NCBI GenBank assembly: GCA_947478985.1
Contig: CANJYC010000024.1
Location: 1 to 13,343 of the forward strand
Direction: 5' to 3'
Source of the DNA: Acidobacteriota bacterium
GTDB taxonomy: Bacteria > Acidobacteriota > Vicinamibacteria > Vicinamibacterales > UBA2999
Length of the DNA: 13,343 nucleotides
Part shown: one piece after another, positions 7,455 through 13,343 of the stretch
Layout: the number at the start of each line of letters is the position of its first letter
How positions within the stretch are numbered: position 1 is the stretch's first letter
Program-made: the position numbers and the translations under genes
Notes under the pieces: generated by a model
What the model saw: only the letters and a program-made list of their open reading frames with translations
Database searches by the model: none
Told to the model about the DNA's origin: nothing

Positions 7455-9944
7455 TTACGGAAATCTATACACCGAATACGCGTCGTTTTCGAAGATGCGC
7501 GTGAGCGGAATCGGACTCGGGTGGACGTAGGCCTTGTGAATGACGAGGTGGGTCCAGTGATACCTCCGTGCCGCCGCGGCGATGGCGTCGCTCCACTCGG
7601 GACGCTGAATCAGCTGCTGCAGGGCACGGCGGTCCTCGATGGGCTCATAGGAGAAATTTGTCGAAAAGGCCTGATGTCCAAACAACGCGGGCAGCTGCAT
7701 CTGCCGGTCCTCGCGGCCGAAGTTGTCTGCCGGATACCGAAGGTCATTCGTCACGATGAGGGAGCTGTCGACGGGAATCACCGCCAGCGCCTCAGCGAGC
7801 GAGCGATTGTCGACGAATTCGTTGCCGCGTGTCCGGTCCTGGAGGAGGCCTGATGAGTAGCGTCCGGCCGCGATGGTCACAGGTGCGACCGCCAGGGCGA
7901 GCGCCATGAGGAACGCGACACGCCTGGGGAGCCCGAAGTGGCGCCAGCCTCTGCCCGCCAGGCTCAGCGCGAACGCGTGTACGAGGAACGGGACCGAGTG
8001 CGGGATCTGGACCCAGTCGAGCCCTGCGCCTTCGCCGCCCTGACCGACATGCACGAGCCTGGTCGTATTGACGACCAGGAGTGGCGCCACGGCCATGAGG
8101 AGTAATGAGGTGCGTGGCGCCTCCGCATCTCGCACCTGCGCGGTGATGACGATCAGGACAGGCAGGAACAACCAGAGGCTGTCGAACAGCGCCCCCTTGA
8201 CGGTCACCAGCGCATGGGGCCCGAGGATGGTGCGGATGTGTTCAAGCGGATACAGCTGCACACGAAAGGCGGAGTCGAAGGATGCGAGAAAGAACGCCCC
8301 GTAGGTAGCGGCGAAGATCGCCCCGGCCATCACCATCTGCGCCGATGGCCTGCATCGTTTCGATGCGATGGCCTGCCAGCCCTCGGCCAGCATGAACCCG
8401 GAGACCAGCGCAATGCCTGCGGTGGTCTTGAAGATCACGCTGCTGCCGATGAGGAACGCCGGAAGCAGCCATCCGCCCATCGGTGCGGCCGCCACCGAGA
8501 CAATGCTGCCAAGGATGAGGAAGTCGCTCGCGACGTTTTGCGCCTCATTCGACAGGATGCCCCACACGTTGTAGTCGTGAACGATCCAATCGAATGTGAA
8601 CGGGCCGGACGTAACCGCGGTCCACAGCGCCGGCCCAAAGCCGTCCGAAAAGGTTCTCGTCAGCAGCGGCGTTGAGAGCAGCAGCAGCGGCACGGTGAGG
8701 ACGCGCGGCAGCGCCGGCGCCAGTTGCTGAGTGACCGCGACGGCCGCTGCGATAACCCCGATCGCCAGCAGCGGGAGCACCACGAGGAACAGCGCATGGT
8801 GCGGCAGCAGGCCGGACCCGCGCGCGATCAGCGCCGCCATGGCGTGCGTGCCGTAGTGATACGTGCGCATCACGCCGAGGTTGCCCAGCGAAGGCGGGGG
8901 GAAGGCTGTGGCCTTCACCGTGGCATGCACGATATCGAGGGAATAGGCCGTGTCGACGTCGTAGAAGACCGGTGGAAACGGCCCTGGTGCCATCAGGAAG
9001 AACGTGATCCCAATGGGCGACAGAAGAACGGCTGCTAGGATGCCTGCCGCCATGCCATCCCATCCCACCCGTGCTGAGATCGGCGGCCACGCGAATGCCG
9101 ATCGGCCCCTGACGACGAGCGTCACCATCACCAGGGCAGTGGGCACCAGGAACCAGGGAAGCGTGAGGACCAGCGCGATCAGGTACCCGATGCTGCTCAG
9201 CATGAGGCCGGCAACAGTGCGGATGATCGCGGAAGACAGTCGCTCGGCCCGTGCCATGAGCAGCGCGCCGACAAGGTAGCCGGAGATGTAGAGGATGGCC
9301 AGCGCCCCGGCCGCCGACAAGAAGGCGGCGCCTGCGAAGGATGCCATCGCCGCGCTGATGAGCACGCCGGTGAGCACGACGGTGGCGGTCACACGCGGGT
9401 TGTGGGGCGAGACCGGCACGGCGCTCGCGTTCGACCACGGCGCCGCGGTGAAGTCCGCCCACAGCCATGACGGCATCCGCGCAATCGAGCGGCACGCGGC
9501 GGTGAGGATCACGATCAAGCCCGGCAGGGCGAGAAACAGGCTCGAGCCGAGCACTGCGCTGCCGGCGAATAGCCCCAGCAGGCGGTGCTGTCGTATCCAT
9601 GAGAGCTCCGGCACAGGGCGGTAGCGGTTTCGGTCCACGCCGTCGGTGTCCTGCACCAGTGCGTCGTGAACCAGCGCCTCGATGTTCCCAGTCGAGGCAT
9701 CGGTCAGGCTGTACGTCCAGGTGGTACCATCGCGCCTGGATCCATCGCGCAGCTGGAACCGGCTCTCGAGCTCGTGCCGCTGAGCATCGGTTGCGGCAAG
9801 TGTCCAGCGCACGTGGATCTCGACCGGCTCGATGGGAAACGCCAGCGAGAGCATTCCCCACGCGAGGCCCGTGGTCAGGATGAACGTGCCGAGGCGCCGC
9901 AGGGTGTGTTGTGGATTCCGAGGGGTTCGCGGTGGGTGACTCAC
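7455..9944 (-). CDS. Large polytopic membrane protein, GT-C glycosyltransferase-like
   Basis: An 829-residue protein (848 if the GTG at 10001 is used) with a dozen or more hydrophobic helices. The first helix is at about 19-37. A soluble, probably periplasmic segment of about 80 residues follows, then many helices from about 122 on, and a C-terminal soluble domain of about 125 residues. An acidic F-Y-D-V-D-T-A-Y segment (D329, D331) precedes a P-P-P-S-L-G stretch and Y-H-Y-G-T-H. That order, with the soluble tail, resembles lipid-linked-sugar GT-C glycosyltransferases, where first-loop acidic residues are catalytic. I see no decisive family signature, so a glycosyltransferase role is inference. 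GTG 9944 gives a more ordinary N-terminus and leaves a 104 bp divergent spacer; GTG 10001 adds a histidine-rich stretch of 19 residues. Neither has a clear ribosome site. It lies upstream of DUF6526 on the same strand, 93 bp away, so it is probably a separate unit. Confidence 0.75.
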   Translation of the reverse strand: MSHPPRTPRNPQHTLRRLGTFILTTGLAWGMLSLAFPIEPVEIHVRWTLAATDAQRHELESRFQLRDGSRRDGTTWTYSLTDASTGNIEALVHDALVQDTDGVDRNRYRPVPELSWIRQHRLLGLFAGSAVLGSSLFLALPGLIVILTAACRSIARMPSWLWADFTAAPWSNASAVPVSPHNPRVTATVVLTGVLISAAMASFAGAAFLSAAGALAILYISGYLVGALLMARAERLSSAIIRTVAGLMLSSIGYLIALVLTLPWFLVPTALVMVTLVVRGRSAFAWPPISARVGWDGMAAGILAAVLLSPIGITFFLMAPGPFPPVFYDVDTAYSLDIVHATVKATAFPPPSLGNLGVMRTYHYGTHAMAALIARGSGLLPHHALFLVVLPLLAIGVIAAAVAVTQQLAPALPRVLTVPLLLLSTPLLTRTFSDGFGPALWTAVTSGPFTFDWIVHDYNVWGILSNEAQNVASDFLILGSIVSVAAAPMGGWLLPAFLIGSSVIFKTTAGIALVSGFMLAEGWQAIASKRCRPSAQMVMAGAIFAATYGAFFLASFDSAFRVQLYPLEHIRTILGPHALVTVKGALFDSLWLFLPVLIVITAQVRDAEAPRTSLLLMAVAPLLVVNTTRLVHVGQGGEGAGLDWVQIPHSVPFLVHAFALSLAGRGWRHFGLPRRVAFLMALALAVAPVTIAAGRYSSGLLQDRTRGNEFVDNRSLAEALAVIPVDSSLIVTNDLRYPADNFGREDRQMQLPALFGHQAFSTNFSYEPIEDRRALQQLIQRPEWSDAIAAAARRYHWTHLVIHKAYVHPSPIPLTRIFENDAYSVYRFP

Positions 9945-10009
9945 GGTGTGGTGATGGTCGTGTTGTCCGAATCCTACCGGAATCAGGGTCGGCGGGGCCA
10001 CGGAACCGC

Positions 10010-10038
10010 TTGCGTGACAGTGCGTCCGATCGGATATT
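10010..10038 (+). promoter_or_regulatory. Candidate promoter for the tandem secreted-protein genes
   Basis: TTGCGT (10010-10015) and GATATT (10033-10038) are separated by 17 nt, the optimal sigma-70 spacing. Matches are partial: three of six bases at -35 and four of six at -10. Transcription would begin within a few bases of the ATG at 10049, giving a nearly leaderless mRNA. On the opposite strand the same AT-rich patch could serve as a -10 for the GT-C-like gene. This is a sequence match only. Confidence 0.25.
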
Positions 10039-10048
10039 TATGGTGACC

Positions 10049-10429
10049 ATGAGAATCACGCTGTGCGCGATTGCGCTGTCAGTCCTGATGCTGCCCTCCG
10101 TCCTCGGTGCCCAGGCCCAGGCCTCAGTGGCGGGTCGGTGGGAGGGCGATATCGGGGAGAAGGGCAAGACCGAACACATCGTGATGGTGATGGCCGTGGA
10201 GGGAGACCGGCTGAGCGGAACGATTCTGCTCCCGACGGCGGAACTCGACATGGGGAGCGGCTCGGTGAAGGGCAGGGCGGTGCAGTTTGCGACCGTGCGG
10301 CGGCTCGGCGGTGAGGTCTACACCTTCAACTGGACCGGCACTGTCACCGGCGATGCGATCGCGTTCACCTACGTCGATGAGTATCGTCAGTTCCCGATGG
10401 TGAAATTCACCGTCAAGCGCCAGAAGTGA
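10049..10429 (+). CDS. Small secreted protein of unknown function, copy 1 of a tandem pair
   Basis: A 126-residue protein I cannot assign to a named family. It has a Sec-type signal peptide: M-R-I, a hydrophobic core at about 4-20, and a probable cut in the V-L-G-A-Q-A region. A 100-residue mature domain starts V-A-G-R-W-E-G-D-I-G and continues with alternating short hydrophobic segments, G-T-I, T-G-T-V-T-G-D-A-I-A-F and a basic end (K-R-Q-K). This looks like a small beta-barrel or beta-sandwich of the kind found in many exported proteins. ATG 10049 was chosen because it aligns with the start of copy 2; ATG 10040, also in frame, would add three residues. It has no cysteine for lipidation at the signal junction. 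The next gene is a paralog with 60 of 100 aligned residues identical and no gaps. The two likely share a transcript. Confidence 0.78.
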   Translation: MRITLCAIALSVLMLPSVLGAQAQASVAGRWEGDIGEKGKTEHIVMVMAVEGDRLSGTILLPTAELDMGSGSVKGRAVQFATVRRLGGEVYTFNWTGTVTGDAIAFTYVDEYRQFPMVKFTVKRQK

Positions 10430-10446
10430 ATATATTCAGGGTAACT

Positions 10447-10923
10447 ATGAGAATCGCATTTGTCGCGTTCGTCCTCTCCATGTTGATGTGGCCCACCGCA
10501 GTGGGCGCCCAGGCCCAGGCCCAGGCCCAGGCCCAGGCCCGGCCCCGCCCCCGGCCTCGGGCACAGGCTCCAGTCAAGGCCCCGGCCCCGGCCGCAGCCC
10601 CGGACCCAGCGCCGGCCGCCGTCGCTGGGAAGTGGGAAGGCGACATCGGCGAAAAGGAGAAGGCTCAGCACATCGTGTTGACGATGACGGTGAGCGGGAG
10701 CACGGTGGAGGGATCGATCCTGACCCCGACCGCAGAGCTTGGCATCGAACAAGGCACGATCAAAGGCAAGACGCTGGAGTTCACGACCGGCAGGCGGGTG
10801 GGCGGGGAGCCGTTGTATTTCTACTGGACGGGCATCGTCACCGGCGACACCATCGCCTTCTCCTACATCGACCAGTACCGGCAGGGGCCCTTCACCAAGT
10901 TCACCGTCACGCGGCAGAAGTAG
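10447..10923 (+). CDS. Small secreted protein with Ala/Gln/Pro/Arg linker, copy 2 of the tandem pair
   Basis: A 158-residue paralog of the preceding gene. Residues 1-20 are a signal peptide beginning M-R-I. Residues 59-158 align without gaps to the mature domain of copy 1, with 60 of 100 identical by direct count. Between them copy 2 has a 32-residue insertion made of an A-Q repeat, then an R-P repeat, then a P/A-rich tract. This looks like a flexible spacer, or a cell-envelope or peptidoglycan-spanning linker, holding the domain away from the membrane. ATG 10447 has AGGG about 6 bases upstream. A GTG at 10426 overlapping the copy 1 stop (GTGA) would add seven residues. Function unknown; the domain probably acts outside the cytoplasm. 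It is convergent with the 2OG oxygenase, with a 12 bp gap. Confidence 0.78.
   Translation: MRIAFVAFVLSMLMWPTAVGAQAQAQAQAQARPRPRPRAQAPVKAPAPAAAPDPAPAAVAGKWEGDIGEKEKAQHIVLTMTVSGSTVEGSILTPTAELGIEQGTIKGKTLEFTTGRRVGGEPLYFYWTGIVTGDTIAFSYIDQYRQGPFTKFTVTRQK
10507..10539 (+). repeat. In-frame hexanucleotide tandem repeat (GCCCAG)5
   Basis: Five perfect copies of GCCCAG, followed by a further GCC, encode alternating Ala and Gln just after the signal peptide of the second secreted protein. The paralog upstream has only two copies at the matching place (10109-10120). The repeat runs into a CCCCG-rich stretch encoding R-P repeats (to about 10560). Slipped-strand expansion is the simplest explanation. A length change by whole units keeps the frame. 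Confidence 0.85.
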
Positions 10924-10930
10924 CCCGAGG

Positions 10931-10964
10931 CATCGTCAGCGATGTGAGGCGAGTACTGCTCGCC
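10931..10964. terminator. Two small hairpins between convergent genes (possible bidirectional terminator)
   Basis: CATCG-TCAG-CGATG (10931-10944) and GGCGAG-TACTG-CTCGCC (10948-10964) are perfect stem-loops. They lie immediately after the secreted-protein stop and across the 3' end of the convergent 2OG oxygenase. The oxygenase stop codon falls in the first loop. Neither is followed by a T-tract on either strand, so an intrinsic terminator is only a possibility. Confidence 0.25.
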
Positions 10965-12045
10965 AGGGTTCCTGCTTGTCGGCCGGCAGCTTTCGCAGCA
11001 GTTTGACGAGCGCGCCGTCCTTCGGCTTCACGTAGAACTGATACGCATACCGCTCGCGCTGCTTGGCGTCTTCAGGAAAGTCGGCGCCGTGCGCCACGCT
11101 GTTGACGAAGGCCAGAATCCTGTTCGGGCGGTACTCGACGCGTTTGGCCACCTGACACGGGACGCCATCCGGTTCCAGGTAATAGGTGGTCATCGACGGC
11201 GCCGTGAACGACCGGTCGACGGAGTAAAGCTGGGTGCCGTACTCCGGGTTGTCTCCAGGCCGCGCGAGGTACAGCAGGCCGGTAATCAGGGACCGCTTCG
11301 GATCGAGGTGTGCACCCTGGTGGAAGCCCGGTCGCCGATACATGATGCGTCCGCTGGCGCGCTTCGGCAGCTGCGCCGCCTCTGCCGCGAGTTCCGGTCC
11401 GATCAAGTGGGCGTAATGTGCCTCCAGCACCGGGGCGAACAGATCCAGCAGCGCGGGCATCAGCACCTCTTCCACGATCTCCGTCTCGAAGGCTTCCCAG
11501 ATCACCCGAGACGCGGTCGGGGCCAGCCCCTCTCCGAACAGCCGAAAGTCGAGCTTCGTGTGCTCCGCGCCCCCATCGAAGAATTCCAGCGGGGGCATGG
11601 CTGACAGCAGGCGGTGGTAGGCCGCCTCGGGGAGGATGTTGTCGATGATGACGTGCGGGCCAGGCTCACGCTCGAGCACCGAGTTCTGGATGGCGAGACG
11701 CACGTGCCGCACCGTAGCGGCGAGGTCCGACGGGTCGGATCGGAAAACGAGCGCCGAGGTCTGGTCGTTGGCCTTCGCGAGCGCCTCGAGACGAGCCAGG
11801 CGGGCCGACACCTCGGCCAGCTGGCCGTGCTGGCGCTCCACCTCCGCGGCCAGCGTCTGGCTCTTTCGCTCTTCGCGGGCGAGGTCCTTCCGCAGCGTCT
11901 TCGCCAGCGTCACGGCGGCAGTGGCGTGCTTGTCCGCTGCGGTGACATCTTCGTGAATGGCTTTGGTCTGACCGCGCACCCAGGCGCGCAAACCTTCGAG
12001 GCCGACGAGGCGGCCAAGCGCTCCTCGAATCATCTCTTTCGACAT
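10936..12045 (-). CDS. 2OG-Fe(II) oxygenase with N-terminal coiled coil
   Basis: A 369-residue protein. Residues about 28-98 are heptad-like, rich in A, L, K, E and R, and predicted coiled coil. The rest is a 2-oxoglutarate/Fe(II) dioxygenase domain of the prolyl-hydroxylase-like class, opening with V-I-I-D-N-I-L-P near residue 132. The iron triad is visible: H246-L-D248 in G-A-H-L-D-P-K-R-S-L-I-T, and H319 in V-A-H-G-A-D-F. R330 or R332 is the likely 2OG carboxylate ligand. The fold therefore looks catalytically intact. No signal peptide is seen, so it is probably cytoplasmic. The substrate is unknown; members act on protein side chains, small molecules or sugars. It follows the MsrP-like gene after 77 bp on the same strand. 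That gap has a hairpin at its upstream end and a perfect palindrome (GGTCATGACC, 12057-12066) close to the start codon, so separate regulation is possible. Confidence 0.85.
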   Translation of the reverse strand: MSKEMIRGALGRLVGLEGLRAWVRGQTKAIHEDVTAADKHATAAVTLAKTLRKDLAREERKSQTLAAEVERQHGQLAEVSARLARLEALAKANDQTSALVFRSDPSDLAATVRHVRLAIQNSVLEREPGPHVIIDNILPEAAYHRLLSAMPPLEFFDGGAEHTKLDFRLFGEGLAPTASRVIWEAFETEIVEEVLMPALLDLFAPVLEAHYAHLIGPELAAEAAQLPKRASGRIMYRRPGFHQGAHLDPKRSLITGLLYLARPGDNPEYGTQLYSVDRSFTAPSMTTYYLEPDGVPCQVAKRVEYRPNRILAFVNSVAHGADFPEDAKQRERYAYQFYVKPKDGALVKLLRKLPADKQEPWRAVLASHR

Positions 12046-12108
12046 CCTCTCGGAACGGTCATGACCAAACTACCCGAACCAGTCGCACAGCAAAGTATGG
12101 CATTGCGG

Positions 12109-12123
12109 GCGCCAGCGTGGCGC
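12109..12123 (-). terminator. Hairpin directly after the MsrP-like stop codon
   Basis: GCGCCA-GCG-TGGCGC is a perfect 6 bp stem with a 3 nt loop. On the minus strand it begins at the last base of the TAG stop of the MsrP-like gene. No T-run follows, so it may be a weak terminator, a 3'-end-protecting structure, or nothing. It could reduce read-through into the 2OG oxygenase gene. Confidence 0.3.
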
Positions 12124-13067
12124 TAGAACAGGGCGCGCAGGTCCATGCCGGCATAGAGTGCGGCGACCTGATTGCCGTAGCCGTTGAACCTCACCGTCCT
12201 GCGCCGGCGGAGTTCGCCGATGCGGCGCTCGGTCGACTGACTCCACTGCGGGTGGGGCACGTCGGGGTTCACGTTGGCGTAGAACCCGTACGACTCCGGG
12301 TCGACCTTCTGATACGTGCCCAGCGGCTGCTCCTCGACGAAGGCGATTCGCACAATTGATTTGAGGCTCTTGAAGCCGTACTTCCACGGCACGACGAGGC
12401 GAATCGGTGCGCCGTCCTGATGTGGCAGCGCCTCCCCGTAGAGACCGATGGCCAGGATCGTCAGCGGATGCATCGCTTCATCCATCCGCAATCCTTCCGT
12501 ATACGGCCAGCCGAACTGGAGGCGACGGCTCGCCGGCATCTGTTCGATGTCGTAATGACTGTCGAACCGGAGAAAGCGTGCCTTCGCCGTGGGCTGGCAC
12601 TGCGCGATAAGACCGGCGAGCGGAAACCCGACCCACGGGATGACCATCGACCACCCCTCCACGCAGCGGTGACGATAGATCCGTTCCTCGAGCACCTGCC
12701 CGCGTGTGATCTCCTCGAGGGACATCAGTCCGGTCCGTGCGCACTCGCCCTCGATCCGGATGTTCCACGGTGTCGTGATGAGGTGCCCGGGTGCGATGAG
12801 CGACGGCAGTGTCTTGTCGTCGCTGCCGGCGTATTCGTAGAAGTTGTTGTAGGTGGTGATGCGGTTCCAGGTGGTCCGCGTGTCGGTCGTGCTGAGCCGG
12901 CTCCGCTGAACGCCCGGCAGCTTCGCGGTGTGTGCGGCCGGTGTGCCCTCGGCCCCCCAGGCGGTCCCGCGAGAGATGGCTGTGACGGCTGCAGCCGTCG
13001 CCGCCGCGCGCATGAAGGTTCGTCTTGTCGCGAAGAGGTCCCTCGGCGTGACGTGGGAACGTGACAT
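12123..13067 (-). CDS. msrP: MsrP (YedY)-type protein-methionine-sulfoxide reductase catalytic subunit
   Basis: A 314-residue molybdoenzyme of the sulfite oxidase fold. MsrP reduces oxidised methionines in periplasmic proteins, using Mo-molybdopterin without an added nucleotide. The N-terminus has a Tat signal, R15-R16-T-F-M-R followed by an alanine-rich hydrophobic stretch. Family blocks are nearly complete: T-T-Y-N-N-F-Y-E-Y, the molybdenum ligand C135 in R-C-V-E-G-W-S-M-V-I-P-W, D-E-A-M-H-P-L-T, L-V-V-P-W-K-Y-G-F-K, and the tail W-S-Q-S-T-E-R-R-I-G. Length is normal. The known partner MsrQ, a haem membrane protein that feeds it electrons, is usually adjacent but is not encoded in this window. 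It begins 30 bp after the methyltransferase stop. TATACT lies 9 nt ahead of the ATG and no ribosome site is visible, so a leaderless start is possible. Confidence 0.95.
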   Translation of the reverse strand: MSRSHVTPRDLFATRRTFMRAAATAAAVTAISRGTAWGAEGTPAAHTAKLPGVQRSRLSTTDTRTTWNRITTYNNFYEYAGSDDKTLPSLIAPGHLITTPWNIRIEGECARTGLMSLEEITRGQVLEERIYRHRCVEGWSMVIPWVGFPLAGLIAQCQPTAKARFLRFDSHYDIEQMPASRRLQFGWPYTEGLRMDEAMHPLTILAIGLYGEALPHQDGAPIRLVVPWKYGFKSLKSIVRIAFVEEQPLGTYQKVDPESYGFYANVNPDVPHPQWSQSTERRIGELRRRRTVRFNGYGNQVAALYAGMDLRALF

Positions 13068-13097
13068 GGCGAGGGCAGTATAGCGGCGCCGGTCCGG

Positions 13098-13343
13098 TCA
13101 GGATTCGCGCCGGAACTGCACCAGTGCGTATCCGGTCCATCCTCGTCGGAGGCACGTCTGCAAGGCCGTGCCGCCGAGTACGGGCCCGAGTGGTGTCGCC
13201 TGCAGCGGCAGCCATCCCAGCAGCGCATCGAGGACACGGTCGCGCGTGCGTGGCCGTTCGAGCCAGGGTGACAGATCGAGCGTCGATTCGTGGACGAAGC
13301 CGGCGGCACGCGCGAGGGCATGCAGTTCGTCGGGGGTCAGCAG
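13098..13343 (-). CDS. Class I SAM-dependent methyltransferase, C-terminal end (starts outside the window)
   Basis: The minus strand is open from the window edge to a TGA at 13098-13100, giving the last 81 residues. They begin L-L-T-P-D-E-L-H-A-L-A-R-A-A-G-F, the usual block after the Rossmann core of class I methyltransferases. A D-L-S-P-W-L-E-R-P-R-T-R-D-R segment follows, then a tail containing G-G-T-A-L-Q-T-C-L-R-R-G-W. I know this arrangement from the C-termini of small-molecule methyltransferases of unknown substrate. The SAM-binding motif itself lies outside the window, so the call rests on the tail alone. It is upstream of msrP by 30 bp on the same strand, so the two are probably co-transcribed. 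Confidence 0.65.
   Translation of the reverse strand: MLTPDELHALARAAGFVHESTLDLSPWLERPRTRDRVLDALLGWLPLQATPLGPVLGGTALQTCLRRGWTGYALVQFRRES

Noticed and set aside
8545..10251. 568-codon open frame on the minus strand
   Set aside because: It overlaps the GT-C-like gene in another frame; the translation is Arg/Pro/His-rich low-complexity sequence without helices or motifs.
10433..10560. Repeat-rich stretch considered as a CRISPR or intergenic repeat array
   Set aside because: The units are 6 bp, contiguous and in frame inside a gene, with no spacers.

Overview
The window is dense, high-GC bacterial DNA. It holds eleven protein genes (nine complete, two cut by the window edges), short spacers, and no rRNA, tRNA, CRISPR array or transposase that I can see. 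The mix of an Ior-type molybdenum hydroxylase with a Tat-signalled large subunit, a DUF6526 protein, an MsrP-type reductase and small alanine/proline-rich secreted proteins looks like an Acidobacteriota-type soil or aquatic genome. That taxonomic guess is inference only, because no marker gene is present.

Layout. (1) 1-244, minus: the first 81 codons of a cysteine-rich DUF1326 protein. (2) 361-4231, plus: a tight run of a membrane-bound hybrid histidine kinase, an XdhC/CoxI protein (5 bp gap) and a MocA/MobA-like nucleotidyltransferase (4 bp GTGA overlap with my preferred start). (3) 4239-7361, minus, convergent with the first run at a 7 bp gap: DUF6526 membrane protein, then the [2Fe-2S] small subunit, then the molybdopterin large subunit of a two-subunit xanthine-dehydrogenase-family enzyme (4 bp gap, then a 4 bp ATGA overlap). 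(4) 7455-9944 or 10001, minus: a large polytopic membrane protein with a GT-C glycosyltransferase-like layout. (5) 10049-10923, plus: two tandem paralogous small secreted proteins, 60 of 100 aligned residues identical. The second carries an expanded repeat-encoded linker. (6) 10936-13343, minus: the end of a SAM-dependent methyltransferase, then an MsrP-type methionine sulfoxide reductase catalytic subunit, then a coiled-coil 2OG-Fe(II) oxygenase.

How the genes fit together. The centre of the window is a molybdenum module. XdhC (Moco binding and sulfuration) and the MocA-like enzyme (probably making the cytosine-dinucleotide form of the cofactor) lie head-on against the Ior-like hydroxylase they probably mature. 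The large subunit has a twin-arginine signal and the small subunit has none, so the folded complex is probably exported as a unit. No FAD subunit or cytochrome is nearby, so its electron acceptor is unknown. DUF6526, two predicted membrane helices plus a cytoplasmic-type tail, is translated just ahead of the hydroxylase. A second molybdenum enzyme, MsrP, sits about 6 kb away without its usual MsrQ haem partner in the window.

The least explained items are: a perfect 8-10-8 inverted repeat over the kinase start; the tandem secreted paralogs with the hexanucleotide-expanded linker; the methyltransferase/MsrP/2OG-oxygenase cluster; and -10-like hexamers 9-10 nt ahead of three start codons.
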